Shown here: positions 36,201 to 47,514 of the stretch, one piece after another
Numbering within the stretch: position 1 is the first letter of the stretch
Layout: every line of letters begins with the position of its first letter
Assembly: GCA_021527695.1 (NCBI GenBank)
Contig: JAKFAO010000005.1
Span: 124,001 to 188,000, forward strand
Reading direction: 5' to 3'
DNA: 64,000 nucleotides
Origin: Naematelia aurantialba
Lineage: Eukaryota > Basidiomycota > Tremellomycetes > Tremellales > Naemateliaceae
The notes under the pieces: model-generated
Seen by the model: only the letters and a program-made list of their open reading frames with translations
Told to the model about the DNA's origin: nothing
The model's database searches: none
Translations under genes and position numbers: made by a program

Positions 36201-38998
36201 TACTCACCTGACCGTCAAAGCCAAAGACCGGCATCGCCATCGAAGTCTCCGTCCCATGCGGCATCAGTTGAGTGATACTTTGGGCGATCCCAGCAGAGTC
36301 ATCCCGGGTATACCATACCCGTCTGGTCTACGCCGGATCAGCCAAGAAATTCCCCCCAGGAGTGCAGCAAGTTCGCGTGAAGAGGCCAAGCATGTAGCAG
36401 ATTCGTCAGAATGGAGCAGTAGAATAGCCAACGAGAGTGAAGGGGTTTCACCAATATCATATCCGATTGAAATACTGACCTTGACATTGGCAGCAATGAA
36501 GTCTGATATGATCTTTCTTGCGGCAAGTGAGGAAGTAAAGTTGAATGCGAACCCGTCTTCGGCGCAACTATACCCCAACACTGCAAGCTGCTGGGAGGCT
36601 CAGCCACGCCCCAAGATGAAAAGAATACTGGACCCACATCATCTGAATCTCCTTGTGCCTCCGGTAGACCCATGAGCTTTGCTGTTTTCGCGTCCGTCTT
36701 GCGTCGGGCGGGAATGAATAGGACTTGAGGAGTACGACTTGGCGCAGTGGGATCGGTCATTGCATAAGTCTGTCGTGCAAGTTTGCAGTTCATCGGTTTG
36801 GCATATGCCTCCGACTCTTCTGACCCTGCCCGAAATCCAGCGCTGGTCGAAGAATAATCCCTCGCTTGAGGATTGCCGGAAACCGAAGATCCCGATGACG
36901 TGTTACGCGGAAAGGACTGGCCGGGTCTCGTCGATGCGGTGCGGGACGTGGATGGACCAGTGTCCTGCTTGGAGCCAGTATTGAGGGTGGTGGAAGATCC
37001 TGCGGTGCTGGAATTCTGATACGCGGGGTAGAACAGGTGGAATTGGCTCAGGTCCACGACGGCCACAGCGTAGGCGTCCAACGCGAGTCGGATCTCGGAA
37101 CACGCTTCGTCGTACATATCCACATCCAAGTCCGATACATGCTGATCGGCTCCTTCCTTCCGCTTCTTGCCTGATGACGAGGAAGCCGAAGTCCCGCTAG
37201 GGCGAGACGCGCCAGCGTTCTCGTTCGGACGGGTTTTGAGAGACCGCCGAAGGAAGTCGACCGAAACTAATATGATGATCAGAACGGCCACACTCTACGT
37301 TCCAGAACAGGATAGTGGCGGCAGGACGGCGGGAAGACGTACTTTGGTGCAGTTTGGCGGATTCCACGCTGGCCTGTTGATTGTATAGTAATTCCAGCTG
37401 TACGAGTGAGCAATGCACTCAAATCATCGACAAGGATGCTCACTTCGGAAACCACACAATCAGCTAAATCCTGAAGCAACCGTGTCGAATGCTCATCAAA
37501 TTCTCGCGGGTGGTCATCGAGGATGCAAAGAGACCCAATAATCGCGGCCTTGTTGCCAGTACCGACTTTGAGCGGTGCACCGGCATAGAATTTGGCAGGG
37601 TTTTTGGTATCTGTCACGACGGGATTGTGGCGGAATCGCCAATCTTCGTCCGCGTTTGGCACGATCAGGCATTGTTCACCGCTGCCCATGATGGCATGAC
37701 AACAGAAGGATATTTCCAGTTCAGTCGACGATACGCCAAATCCTATCTCGGAGAGAAATATTTGTCGATCCTGCCCGACAATGGATATCAAGGCCATCTT
37801 GGTTTTGAAAATGGATACTGCAAGGCGGGTAAACCTGTCGAGCGTTACCCTATGGATTTCTTCGGGCGTCTCGATGCCCAGTCTTCGAATCACGCGGAGT
37901 CGACGATGTGACGCGTCAGGCGCTTGTCGAGGAGCAGGCATGAATCCGTTTTTCTCGTAAAAGTCGCGTAACCGTTTCCGTTCCGCGGCATAATCATAGG
38001 GCATCTCAAAGTGATCAGCTGAGGAGGTGGTATTGCTTCCACTCTCCAGTAAAATCTGGTCCACGGGCAATGGATGGGCGACAACGGACGGAATGGAGGT
38101 GCGCGAGTAGCGGTTGCGAGTAGAATATGGGGGACGTGGGCGTCCTGTGGTCTTTCGGCGCGTCGAAGTTCCTGCCCCATCGTCTGAACTTGAGTTTGCC
38201 GATACTGCTCGCCCGACAGAGGCCAGCGCTGCTCGGTCCTTACGTGCTGCCCTCCTCCTCCGGGGCTGAGCCTCGCCATCAGCCTCCGCCTTCCTGGCAA
38301 TATCTCCTTCTTGTCGCTGCTGGGCTTGCGCCAGCTGGTCCATATTGGCTTTTGACAGTGCCATGTCCGACGGCCCACCTTGTTCATCGGGTAACGGGGG
38401 CGAGAGAAACGGGGCTGCGCGCACTGCCGGTTGAGCCTCGTTTGAATCGGGAATATTGGGGATGCTGGGATCCTGGTTGGACGGTCCAGAAGCCGATACG
38501 TCTGGATGAGAATCTGACAGTCCCGGCGGTCCGCTCGAGTCACTTTCTTTACTTTCAGAGTCCGACGTCTGTAAAGGTTGGTGGCGGAGCGAGCGGGTGG
38601 CCGAGGAAGATCGAGGGACGGAGGCCCGGCGGGATAAGGAGGCAGGGTCGGGTTTCAAGGTGGAGGATTCGAGTGTGGATTCAACAAGGCTCCCCCGCCT
38701 ACCATCGTCGCCCGTCGTGTCTTGCGGGGATGCTTGGCGGTCGGTGAAGTTGAACGAAACGAACTCGCCTTGCGTATACCTAGTAGAGACAGATAAGCGT
38801 CGGAACTGCAAAAGAGAAAAGAGAGAACCAGAGAACAGAGAACAGAGAACAGAGAACAGGAGGAAATGTGCCAACGACGCGGGGTGCGAGGGAAACGTTT
38901 CTTCACCTGGCAAGAAACTCGTTCCACTCTTCTTCTCCCTGTGGCACAGTCACGACTCCCGTACGTGCTGGCCACGGATCGGCTGTTGGTGAATGCAT
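33298..38998 (-). CDS. Hybrid sensor histidine kinase with two GAF domains and a receiver domain
   Basis: A two-component sensor that would autophosphorylate on His and pass the phosphate to its own receiver Asp, then via a phosphotransfer protein to the HOG-type pathway. Order in about 1,650 residues: a disordered Ser-rich N-terminus; GAF 1 (about 320-476, 'TLDRFTRLAVSIFKTKMALI'); a diverged GAF-like region (about 560-840, ending 'AGAMQFVETIAGSLLAS'); H box 'AAASHELRTPLHQINA'; N box 'IIQNSCKFTNKG'; G1 'IDIKDSGCGM' and G2 'GSGLGLGLAQRMIEILGG'; a long low-complexity linker; receiver 'FSVLVVEDNSVNRRIL' with phosphoacceptor in 'IVLLDINMPVKDG' and 'TKPVG'. All catalytic boxes are present. The start ATG at 38998 (MHSPTADPWPARTG) was chosen because its exon joins with a GTGAAG donor to the next frame; longer upstream frames have no ATG. 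Several introns contain simple repeats. Confidence 0.92.
33640..33740. repeat. Purine-rich AGAGGCAAA-type repeat inside the receiver-domain intron
   Basis: The 159-nt intron 33616-33774 splits the receiver just after VNRRILTTMLKRT. Its + strand reads as degenerate 8-10 base units (aagaggcaaa, agggacaaag, aaaggcaaca), a polypyrimidine stretch on the transcribed strand. Confidence 0.7.
36005..36044. repeat. Perfect 20-bp tandem duplication in a histidine-kinase intron
   Basis: The unit tggctgctgaaactccagcc occurs twice in a row (36005-36024, 36025-36044) inside the 79-nt intron 35975-36053, making up half of it. Confidence 0.95.
38831..38860. repeat. 7-bp (agagaac)n repeat in the first histidine-kinase intron
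   Basis: About four copies of agagaac lie in intron 38780-38906. On the transcribed strand they form a pyrimidine-rich run upstream of the acceptor. Confidence 0.85.
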
Positions 38999-40357
38999 GG
39001 CGCGTCGAGTCGAGTTTCTGGGCGAACACCAAAGAAGCGATGATGGGATCTGGACGATAAACAGGCTCTTGTTCGTTCGGGGACTTGGATGCGGTGGGCG
39101 TGTGGACCGTGACTGCTGTTATGTACAATAGAGGAGTGTCGATCCCTCGCGTCACGTCGACTACCACACCGCCCCTCTGCCGTCAAGAGCAGCCAGAAGC
39201 AGAGATGGCAAGAGGAGAAGGGGATGACAAGATCTATATAATTCCCCCTCAGGGTTCAGAAAAGTGCCGCGAGGGAAATGCAGTCGAGGGAGGGGGTTAC
39301 AACCATCCGACTGTTTTGTGGCGTATGGCGGGCCCAAAGAGGGGATTTTGATCCCGCCGGAAGTTTGAGACTGTGGGAAACAGGTCAAACCCCCCCTAAA
39401 TCAGCCTGGTCATGATCGGGGGCAGTTGGGCTGGTGACCGGCGCTTTGGCTACAGCAACTTGGTCGGGTGGGTAGAGCGACCCCTCCCTCCCGTGGGTAA
39501 CCGGGCTGGTATAGAACAAAATCCTAATAGCTTGGTTTTGAGGATTTGCACAGACCAAGATTCCCAGTAAAGGGCTACGAAGAGTCCCGGCCATCAGGCA
39601 CGCCGCCGCGCCCCCCGGGGGAGAAGAATTAGGGGGAGTCACGTGACTTGGGCGATTTTAGGATTGGCGGCTGTGCGGTAGGATCGTATGAACGAAGTTG
39701 GACAGCTTGAGGACATGGCTCCCAGCGAACCCCGCTGGGCAATCCAAGGCTATCCCATTGCCATCGGCATTGTTCATCTACTATGCCACCGAACATGCAA
39801 CCCACTTCATTTGTAACAAGTTTCCCCGCTCCTCAAAAGACGGAGCATACGATTAGACTCCTCTGGACGATAGGCACCTTCTCGTGGAATGACTTGGCAG
39901 CGTTGGCTCCCTCATGCGCACAAGACGCGGTTGGGTGAATGAATGGCCAATCCACCAGTCCAGACACCACGTCGTGCTTCGAAGCAAGAGAAAGGAAAGG
40001 GAAAGAGGTTGTTACGGATTCTAGGCACGCGACGTCTTGCTTTGCACGCCTAACTCACGCGTCTGATGTTTGTCCTTGGTATCGGTTCCCTACTTCATTC
40101 ATTGTTCTAGAGACACTCATCAACCTCGACGTTCAAGCACACGACACTCGGGTGCCTCCTCCGCGTCCTCGCTACGTACTCGGAGACTGTACTCGTCCAT
40201 GATGTTTGCGCTCATATAGCGCCGTCGAGGCGATCTCAACTGGAAACCCTCGCCGCCTACGCCTCTGCGCACTGGCGCTCGTTGGGCTACATATCATCGC
40301 CGTTTCACCCTTCATTTCATCCCTTCTCCGGGAAGGCTTTCAGTATAGACGGTAGCT
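38999..40357. other. Divergent promoter region, histidine kinase / BYR4
   Basis: A 1.36-kb intergenic region between two divergent genes. It has a TATA-like element on the minus strand near 39235-39243, poly-C/poly-G tracts near 39391 and 39610-39620, and a 12-bp palindrome with CACGTG. No gene is seen. Confidence 0.6.
39637..39648. promoter_or_regulatory. Palindromic E-box AGTCACGTGACT
   Basis: A perfect 12-bp palindrome centred on CACGTG, a core bound by bHLH factors of the CBF1/PHO4/SREBP type. It lies in a divergent promoter region, about 640 bp from the kinase start and 710 bp from BYR4. Function is inferred. Confidence 0.5.
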
Positions 40358-43304
40358 ATGCCTTTCATGTCGGCGCCTACACGGTTGTCGGTCCCACTGG
40401 AGAACTGGGACGATGACCCGGCGTTTGATATTCCGGACGGCGAACCTCTCCAGCTGTCTTCGTCGCCATCCTCTTCATCGTCTTCATCACGAGGTCCTCG
40501 TCACTCTCTCACGCTCTCTCACCAGGCCGGTACGTCCTCCCCCCTTCGCCAGTCAGTGACCTCGCCTCCTCGGCCAGCAAAAGGCATCTTGCAGGGCGAG
40601 GAAATCGACGACATGGACGATTTTACCGACGTGCCTTCCATTCTTCCTTCCTTACGACAACCCCCGTCGGTCACCTCGCCAAGTGCGTCTGTGAAACGAC
40701 AGAATATTTCAGCAACTATTTTGCAGAGCCAGTTCAAGGGCATTGGGACCGTCACCAAGCTCACGCCCAAAGTGCCGAATCTCCCTAATGGCAGCGTCAA
40801 GGCGCGCGCAAAAGCGATCGAGCAGGCGTTTGAGGAGGATATAGATTTTGACGTGGCGACCGACTTGAAGCCGCACCGCCTGACCCGCGCAATGCTCAAG
40901 CGCAACGAAAAGCTCGCAGAAGCCGATGCGTTTGCTTTGGACGGCTTGGAGATTGATGAGACGGAGGACAACGAGGCTACATTGAAAGCTAGTGCGACGC
41001 TGAAAGCGCAACTTCCTCCTCGCAAGAACCGCAATGACAACACCATCAAGGCCAAAACCCCTGTCAGTGTCCAGAAGGAAAGCGATGAGGCCGGATTTGA
41101 CATCCCCTCTGGTCAATGGGTTCTCACGTTACCCAAACGTCCTACAGAGGCGATTGTGCCCAGCGCGTGGGACTCATCGGGCACGTCAACTTCCGGCCAT
41201 CGCAGTGTCAAGTCATCCTTGTTTGACGGGAGCCCCAAGCGACACTCGGACACCAGTGTAACCAGTCTTGACAGTCCGACTTCTGATAAACACACATACA
41301 AGCAGAGCAAGCCGGTCGTGGACGCCGGCGACGATATGGAAGACGGTCTCGATCTTGGTTTCTTCGCCAATAAACGTGCGACCGAGCTGACCAATATCCT
41401 CGACCGGAAACGACTGGCGCAATACGTCCCTCCGACCCCAGCTTCGACGTTCACCCGGCATCACGTCGCTACCAACCACTCGTCTCCCACGGGGGATGAG
41501 AGCATGGAAGATGGGCTCGTACTCAGTGATCCAAGAAGTCAACTGACGCGACATCGCCTATCAAAACCGAGCTCGCGGGCTTCGGTGGCCGCCAGGCGGG
41601 ATTTGAGACCATTTGTGCAAGACAAGGCGGCACAGCGAGAGTTGGAGCAAGGCTGGAACCGGCCCTCACCAGTTATGCCGCCGCCCAGATCAACGAACCC
41701 GCTAAGCAGAAGGCATCAAGCAACTCCCTCGGCATTGCTCAACCACGCTTCTTCGTCTAGACCTCGCCCAGAGACACCGCGCAACGTGGCACGTGAGCCG
41801 GAGCTCAGCAAGCGGACATCTCGACTCTCTCTACAAAGCAATGGTCCTGCACCTACTCCCCTACGTCAGCCATCTACGCCTTCTCGTCTCCGGCACCAGC
41901 AATCTTATTCAGACTTTACACCTTCGCGCCAGCAGACACTCTCCCGCGTGCAGTCACATGCCTCGTTAGTGGACAGCCGACCGCGTCATCCTCGCCAAAC
42001 GACTGAACCTTCGATTCCTGCGGAGGAGCTAGTTGTGTACCCTACCAGGTACCATAGCTCAACCTCGCGATTGTTGAGTCCGACGAAAGCTTCTCTCGCC
42101 AAGTCGCGACCACCACTCGCAAGTGTCTTTTCGGCCTCCTCGTCCGCGAGCTCAATCTCGACGGCGGGCATGGCCACGCCCAAAGGCAAGGAAAAGGATC
42201 CGGCGGTGCAATCTGCTACATTGAGACTCGGTGAAGTTGGTCGGGGACGATCGTATTGGCACAGTGGGACGGAGCTGGAAGGGATCGAAGACCTCCCGGT
42301 GGATAGCCCGAAACCGACAAAGATGTCTGGCCAATTAGGATTGGGTCATCCCGGGCAAAAGAGTCAGTGACTTGAGTTTATGATCTGTGGGATTGTGCTG
42401 ATTGTTTTAGATCATGATGCGCAACAAGCTTTACAGAGCCACATGTCAAGGTTCGAGAATGACAAGGGGCGCGCTTCGAACACCACCGCCAATGTTGGTT
42501 CTACCAAGCGTCGGCGTGGGGTTAAGATCGGAACGATCCACCCCATGGGAGCTGCGCGATGTGAGCCAATTCGACGTGGTTTTTGTGTTGTGGAGCTGAT
42601 CTCGTCCAGCCAAAACTGTGAACGGACTGACGTACGATCCTGAAAAGCAGAAGTGGCTAGGGAACGACGAGGCGTACCGAAAATTCTCTCCGCCGCCACG
42701 CAACACCGTCCGACCTGCTCTGATCTCGCCATTCCCCGGCACATCAGGCACATTGCCGCCTGCATCGGTATCGAATGTGCGGCAGTCATCAGCCACCGCT
42801 GCGATCCGGGTTGTCGGGGATATGCGGTTCGATCCCGAGCAGATGTGCTGGGTGCATATTGGGGAAGAGCCAGAAGAAGATCCATTTGCGGGCATGCTGG
42901 ACGCCGACGACGAGGACGATATCGGGTTCGGAAAGGGGGGGACGATCACGCGCGCCTCTGGGAGGACGTACGTCTCTGTCGGGCAGCGAAGCGCCCTTTC
43001 AGAAACAGCCACCTCGGCATCGACGATATCGACCTCGACGTCGTCCAACCAGTCTAGCCAGCCTGTCTCGTGGGCGGCGGCAGCAAACACCGAGACACAC
43101 GAGAAGGAGAGGGCACGGTCAGGATTGGGAGGGGTTGTATCGGACGAGTTGAGGGCGGAGTGCAGAGAGGCCGAAGCACGGCATAGGGACGAGATGCGGC
43201 CGTGGGCGCGGGAGGGGAAGAACGAGCGGGATCGCGAGGTGCAGAGGAGGGAGGAGAGGACGCATCCGTTTTGGGAGATTATCAGGGTCGCCAAGGGGCT
43301 GTAG
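40358..43304 (+). CDS. BYR4: Byr4/Bfa1-type subunit of the two-component GAP for the septation GTPase
   Basis: With Bub2/Cdc16 this protein forms the GAP that holds the Tem1/Spg1 GTPase inactive at the spindle pole body and so delays mitotic exit and septation. Exons 40358-42362, 42411-42560 and 42610-43304 join in frame to 949 residues. Family features: an acidic start 'ENWDDDPAFDIPDGE', a second acidic patch 'DIDFDVATDL', and the conserved C-terminal part 'KTVNGLTYDPEKQKWLGND' followed by 'VVGDMRFDPEQMCWVHI' and DPFAGM. The middle is Ser/Thr/Pro/Arg-rich and disordered, as in the family, where it is phosphorylated by polo kinase. The protein is longer than the fission-yeast protein (about 665 aa). 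ATG 40358 is the first in frame; MSAP follows four codons later as an alternative. Confidence 0.88.
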
Positions 43305-43529
43305 GTCTTAGGTGCCGAGTTTCAGGCGATCCGTCTGGCAGTGAGGACATGATGCCGTGGGCGGCGTGTGAAGGGCCGGCGGCCTGGCCGGGGGACAATG
43401 CATCGTGTGGGAGCGGGCTATGGTATTGCTGCGTGCAGATGACCAGGAAGACTGCTGCTGCTCGAAGTTTGTCGAGTGCGAGATTGTCACGCGAGATTGC
43501 GACGCTGCAGTGTGGGAATGGTTGCTGTG

Positions 43530-43715
43530 TGGTGATACTGATACTGCGGTGATACTGAGCCGGGAATGATACTGATACTGCTGGTGGTGACACTAACACT
43601 GGTGGCGACACGATACGGGTGGCTAATGATACTGTTATGATATGAATGGACACAGCTACCGGGATGACTAATGACACCGATACGGATCGCGATCCCGACG
43701 GGACCGCTGATACGG
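43530..43715. repeat. Degenerate TGATACTG minisatellite
   Basis: Repeated variants such as gatactgatactg, gtgatactgag, atgatactgatactg, gacactaacactgg, tgatactgttatgatat and gacaccgatacgg follow each other. It sits in the 3' flank of BYR4 and is not coding. Confidence 0.7.
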
Positions 43716-43864
43716 TCCTCGTCTGACCAGACGCTCATCAGGAGCTCCAAAGTACTTCCCGAGCCTAGGGGAACCCAAATGCAAAGCAGGATAGTCTAGT
43801 CGAGTACCAAAGTGCAGAGCAGCCGGGGCGAGACACCATGCATCGCGGAGGCGCGCCACTGATC

Positions 43865-43915
43865 ATACGCGTACGAGTTCTACAGTATATCGAAACGCGT
43901 ACCACAGTATATCGT
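43865..43915. repeat. Direct repeat acgcgtac...acagtatatcg
   Basis: Two copies, acgcgtac + 7 bases + acagtatatcg and acgcgtacc + acagtatatcg, lie side by side at the 3' end of the YCII gene. Confidence 0.75.
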
Positions 43916-43921
43916 GAGAGG

Positions 43922-44712
43922 TCACGTCTCGTCGTCGTTGTACAGTTCGTGCCGGATAAACTCGCGCACGACGGCGTGCTCGCGGTCCCAGACGCCTTGG
44001 GTCCAGTAGACGTCGGTGGTGATGCGCTCCCAGGCGTGGGCGATGTCCGCCGCGCGGAAGACCATCAGCGAGCCTGCCATGGGGCTTGGGGTTGGGGTTG
44101 TCTGCGGCGGCAGCGTATGCGGCTGCTGTGCCGACGATTGGGGTAGGGTCGTCTGCTGCGTATCCAGCTGTGGGGGCAGTTGGGGCGGCAATTGGGGCTG
44201 CGGCTGTGCGGGCAACTGGGGCGGGACAGCACCTGCAGACAGGGAGGATGTGCCAGCGTCGGCGGCCGAGCCTGCTGAAGGAGTGGAGGTGGAGGGATCG
44301 AGACTGGGAGGGAGGAACGCGAGCCCGAACTCTGCGTCGTCAGTATCGGACTGCGCGACGCTGTTAGCGTCAGGAGGGTGGAATTAGAGGTGGTCGAGTG
44401 GGTCAGGCGGGAATACGAGCAAGGCAAAGACTAGTCCGACCAGCGCAGACAAAGAACAAAGAATAGCGGCCAACCGCGCAGACAAAATTACCGCCAACGG
44501 CACAGACAGACTAGCACAGAAGACCGAGCAGACAACGAAAAGACTAGCACAGAAGACCCACCGCCATACCCCTCGTCGCGATCCCGAGTCCACCGCGCCC
44601 AGTGCTCCGGGCGCACCCGCATGCGCACCGCCAGCGCCCCCGGCCGGTCCGGCACGTATGCGAAGAACAGCGGTAAGCGGCGCAACGAACGGCCCGTCGT
44701 CGTCAGTGGCAT
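43922..44712 (-). CDS. YCII-fold protein with a Pro/Gln-rich insertion
   Basis: Resembles the YCII (YciI-like) alpha/beta-barrel dimer family, small proteins of unclear enzymatic role. Exons 44570-44712 and 43922-44360 (minus strand) keep frame and give 193 residues. The first half of the fold is 'PLFFAYVPDRPGALAVRM' with RPEHWARW; the second half is 'MAGSLMVFRAADIAHAWERI' with YWTQGVWDREHAVVREF. Between the halves, where the family has a short loop, are about 70 residues of low-complexity sequence rich in Pro and Gln (QPQPQLPPQLPPQ). ATG 44712 (MPLTTTGRSL) is the first in frame; no earlier ATG exists, but an upstream exon cannot be excluded. The 209-nt intron contains repeated gactagcacagaagac. 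The family histidine/aspartate pair could not be assigned with certainty. Confidence 0.8.
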
Positions 44713-45281
44713 CGTGGTTGGCTCTCGAATTGCACCGATCTGCGACGTGGGTTTCTCGATGAACACCGATGGATTTCTCAATAGCACCGTGCAACGCTGA
44801 TATCGCACTGCCAGCGTCGCGTCAGACTGGTCTGCAACCTCGCTGCTCACAGAACTGATGGACTCGCGCAATCTGACAATCCGCCTCGACTACCCTACAC
44901 TACAACTGACAACTCGGCCGCACCGGCGTCAGTACCCCACCTTGCGGCCATCTCCGCCAACACTAACCGCCCTCTAATGCACTCGAGCACGCTTTGTCCG
45001 ACACTGTACATGCAGTTTTGTAACCCATCTATCCATGTATACCGTAGACTAAACGCAGAGGGGGTATTTCCGTCTCGCGAGAGAACGACCGGGTATCGTT
45101 CCTTGAATGTCCAGACAATTTGCTATCCCACACTTTCCACCCGCCAGACCCGTTTCCCCAACGCCCCCGCCCGCAACCGGTCGCAGCTCCATTCCAACTA
45201 CCCCAGCTCCATTCCAACTCCCCAGCTCCATTCCAACTCCCCAGCTCAACAACGCGCAACCCTCCACCTCAATTCGTCCCA
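44713..45281. other. Spacer between the YCII gene and MIG1
   Basis: Holds the promoter of the YCII gene and the 3' end of the MIG1-type gene. A 19-bp minisatellite lies at 45185-45242. No gene is seen. Confidence 0.6.
45185..45242. repeat. 19-bp minisatellite, three copies
   Basis: Units agctccattccaactcccc at 45205-45223 and 45224-45242 are identical; the first copy at 45185-45204 has one extra base. They lie 40-100 bp downstream of the MIG1 stop codon, so probably in its 3' untranslated region. Confidence 0.9.
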
Positions 45282-47514
45282 TCACGCCGCACCGTCCACC
45301 TCCATGCCCATGCTAAACCCCACGGGACTGCCGCCGCGACTGAAGCTCGGCAGCATCCGCACCGGCTCCGTCCCGATATGCATCGGTGCCAGCCGGTTTC
45401 CCGAAGGCGGCGAGTGCGCAGCCAACGACTTGGAGATGGGTGTCATCCCGAATGCCGCGCGCACCGAGTGCGCAATGTGCGCGTGCGTGTTGTTGCCTTG
45501 ATTGTGCGCCGTGGGTACCGGGCTCGACTGACGCGACGTCACGGGACTCACGTGCGCCGACGTAGGCTGCGAAGACAGCGAATACGACACGGACGGAACC
45601 GACGACGAGAACGAAGACGACGAGTTCGGCGGAGGCAACGTGCGGTCGTGCACAGGCGGAGGCGGAGGGATCCCAGGCGCATTGAGGATATCCTCGACGC
45701 TTTGTCGGGTATGCGACGACCCAAGCGACTGATGCATCTTGGGCGGCGACATGCGCGACGATTTGGACGGCGGGAAATGAGGGCTGTTGGGTGTCGAATA
45801 GTGCGTATATGGGTGAGAGCGGTGCTTGGCATCTCGAGCCGTGTGCGACCCAAGCCCATGTTTCCCACTGTTGGCACTGTGACCCTCGATCGGCGACGCC
45901 GCACGAGACGGATTGCGCGATTGCACTGGACTAGTGGCGGCCGACACAGGAGCGGTCATCGCCTTGCCGTGCAATGCCATGTGCCGGATTCCAGACAACA
46001 CGGGCGACGTTGCACCAATGTAGTCTGTGACCGGCACAAGTGCCTCATCGTCGCTCGAGTCATCCGACGACGGGCTCGCGGCTCTCGAAGCATGTGCCGA
46101 CGGCGCCGCAGATCGATGGTGGGTGTCGAAGCTGTGGTGAAGGCTCTGTCGGCCGTAATGCGTTGCATTGGGCACAGCCATGCTATGCCGATATGGATGC
46201 ACATGGGCGTGCTGCTGCTTTTGCAACGCGGACAAATGCTGCTGCTGAAGACGGGCAAGCTGCTGATGCAAGTTGTACGGGTGCAGATTGTAGTTGTTGC
46301 CGGTAGGTCCGCCCCCGCCGAGCTTGGTCAGATCATCAGACGAGTTTTTGCCGGACCGGTCCTTTGGGGTATTGGACGAGCTCGAATGATGCGAGTCGCC
46401 GCCGCTACCACCGCCATGTCCTGAACCTCCGATACCAGGTCCACCCGAGGTCGAGTTGCCTCCGTGAGGCATCGTCAGGCAGTTGGGACATGCTTGAGTC
46501 TGTTTGGCGACCTTGAGGCGCTTGCGATATGATTTATGGCAGTCTTCATGGCAACAAGCGGGCGGGACAAGGTAAGTCGGGTCGGCGAGTGTCCCAGCGG
46601 GCACAGCGGGATGGTTCGCGGTTGCTGGTTGCGGCGCCGAGACCGGGTAGACCATTTGACCACCGCCAGGCGCTGGCGCACCTGCACCTTGTAGAGCTCC
46701 CCAACGATCCCGCTCGTTGCTGAATCCATAGGCGCCAAAGTTGGGCGTGCCCACTGGACTCTCGCCGTTACTCTTCGATCTCGCACCAGCTATTTGACGA
46801 TGACGCAACTCGTATTCTGCTCTACGGAAAGCCTCGTGCCGCTCGAGCTCGTACAGCTGGTCTGACGCCGCAGCAGCAAGCGCAGAGATGTCGTTCATTC
46901 CGGCAGAGTTGCCCATGCCCAGCGAGCCAAGGGAAGAGTAGGGGTTGTACTCTGGACGATCAAAGTCCATGCCGTATGATGGACCCAGATGGGACATATG
47001 GCGATGGTGTTCATCGTGGTCGCTCTGCTCACGTCAGATGCACGCTCCAAGTCTGATCATGTGGAAGCTTACCTCTGGAGAATGCCGCTTGCTCTTTGTC
47101 CCTGGGGTGATCTCACCCATTGCAGGTAGATGAATACGAGCATGTCGAGTCAACTCATCCGATCGGGAGAAGCGCTTGTCACATCCTGGATGAGTACATG
47201 CGTGGGGCTTTTCACCCGTGTGAGTTCGGATGTGGCGCGTCTGAAACATGTCAACACGAGTCCAATGGGTACCATAACAAGCCCACCTGATGTTCCAAGC
47301 GGTAAAAGGCGCGATCACACAGTGGACACTTGTAAGGTCGAGGGATTTTCGACTTGTCCACGTTGAGGGCGGCATCGAGCTGTGCTTTTACTGCGGGATC
47401 GTTGATGTCGAGGTGACCGGTGATGGGGTCCACTTTGGGCATGAGTGATTCCGGGGCCGGAAACGCCGGGGTTCCATTCTCTGCAGCACCAAGACTGGGG
47501 GGAAGTTCGGCCAT
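45282..47514 (-). CDS. MIG1: Carbon catabolite repressor, MIG1/CreA-type C2H2 zinc-finger protein
   Basis: A DNA-binding repressor that silences genes for alternative carbon sources when glucose is present. The start [14 protein letters not shown] leads to two C2H2 fingers: '[20 protein letters not shown]' (first finger, completed by [11 protein letters not shown]) and '[20 protein letters not shown]' plus RIH; this pair and its linker are diagnostic of MIG1/CreA. The fingers are split by introns, one exactly after the His-Gln of finger 1. The remaining ~570 residues are disordered, with Ser, His, Ala and Gln runs, and a Cys/His patch '[18 protein letters not shown]' that is unusual outside the fingers. 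ATG 47514 is the first in frame. The last exon runs to the stop at 45282 (..MEVDGAA). Confidence 0.93.

Larger units (their letters stand above)
43305..43921. other. Convergent spacer with degenerate repeats
   Basis: Both neighbours end here. The stretch 43530-43715 is built of degenerate TGATACTG units; a second, 27-bp direct repeat lies at 43865-43915. No gene is seen. Confidence 0.6.

Noticed and set aside
39001..39167. Extended N-terminus of the histidine kinase
   Set aside because: The open frame has no ATG; the exon starting at ATG 38998 in another frame joins with a proper GTGAAG donor.
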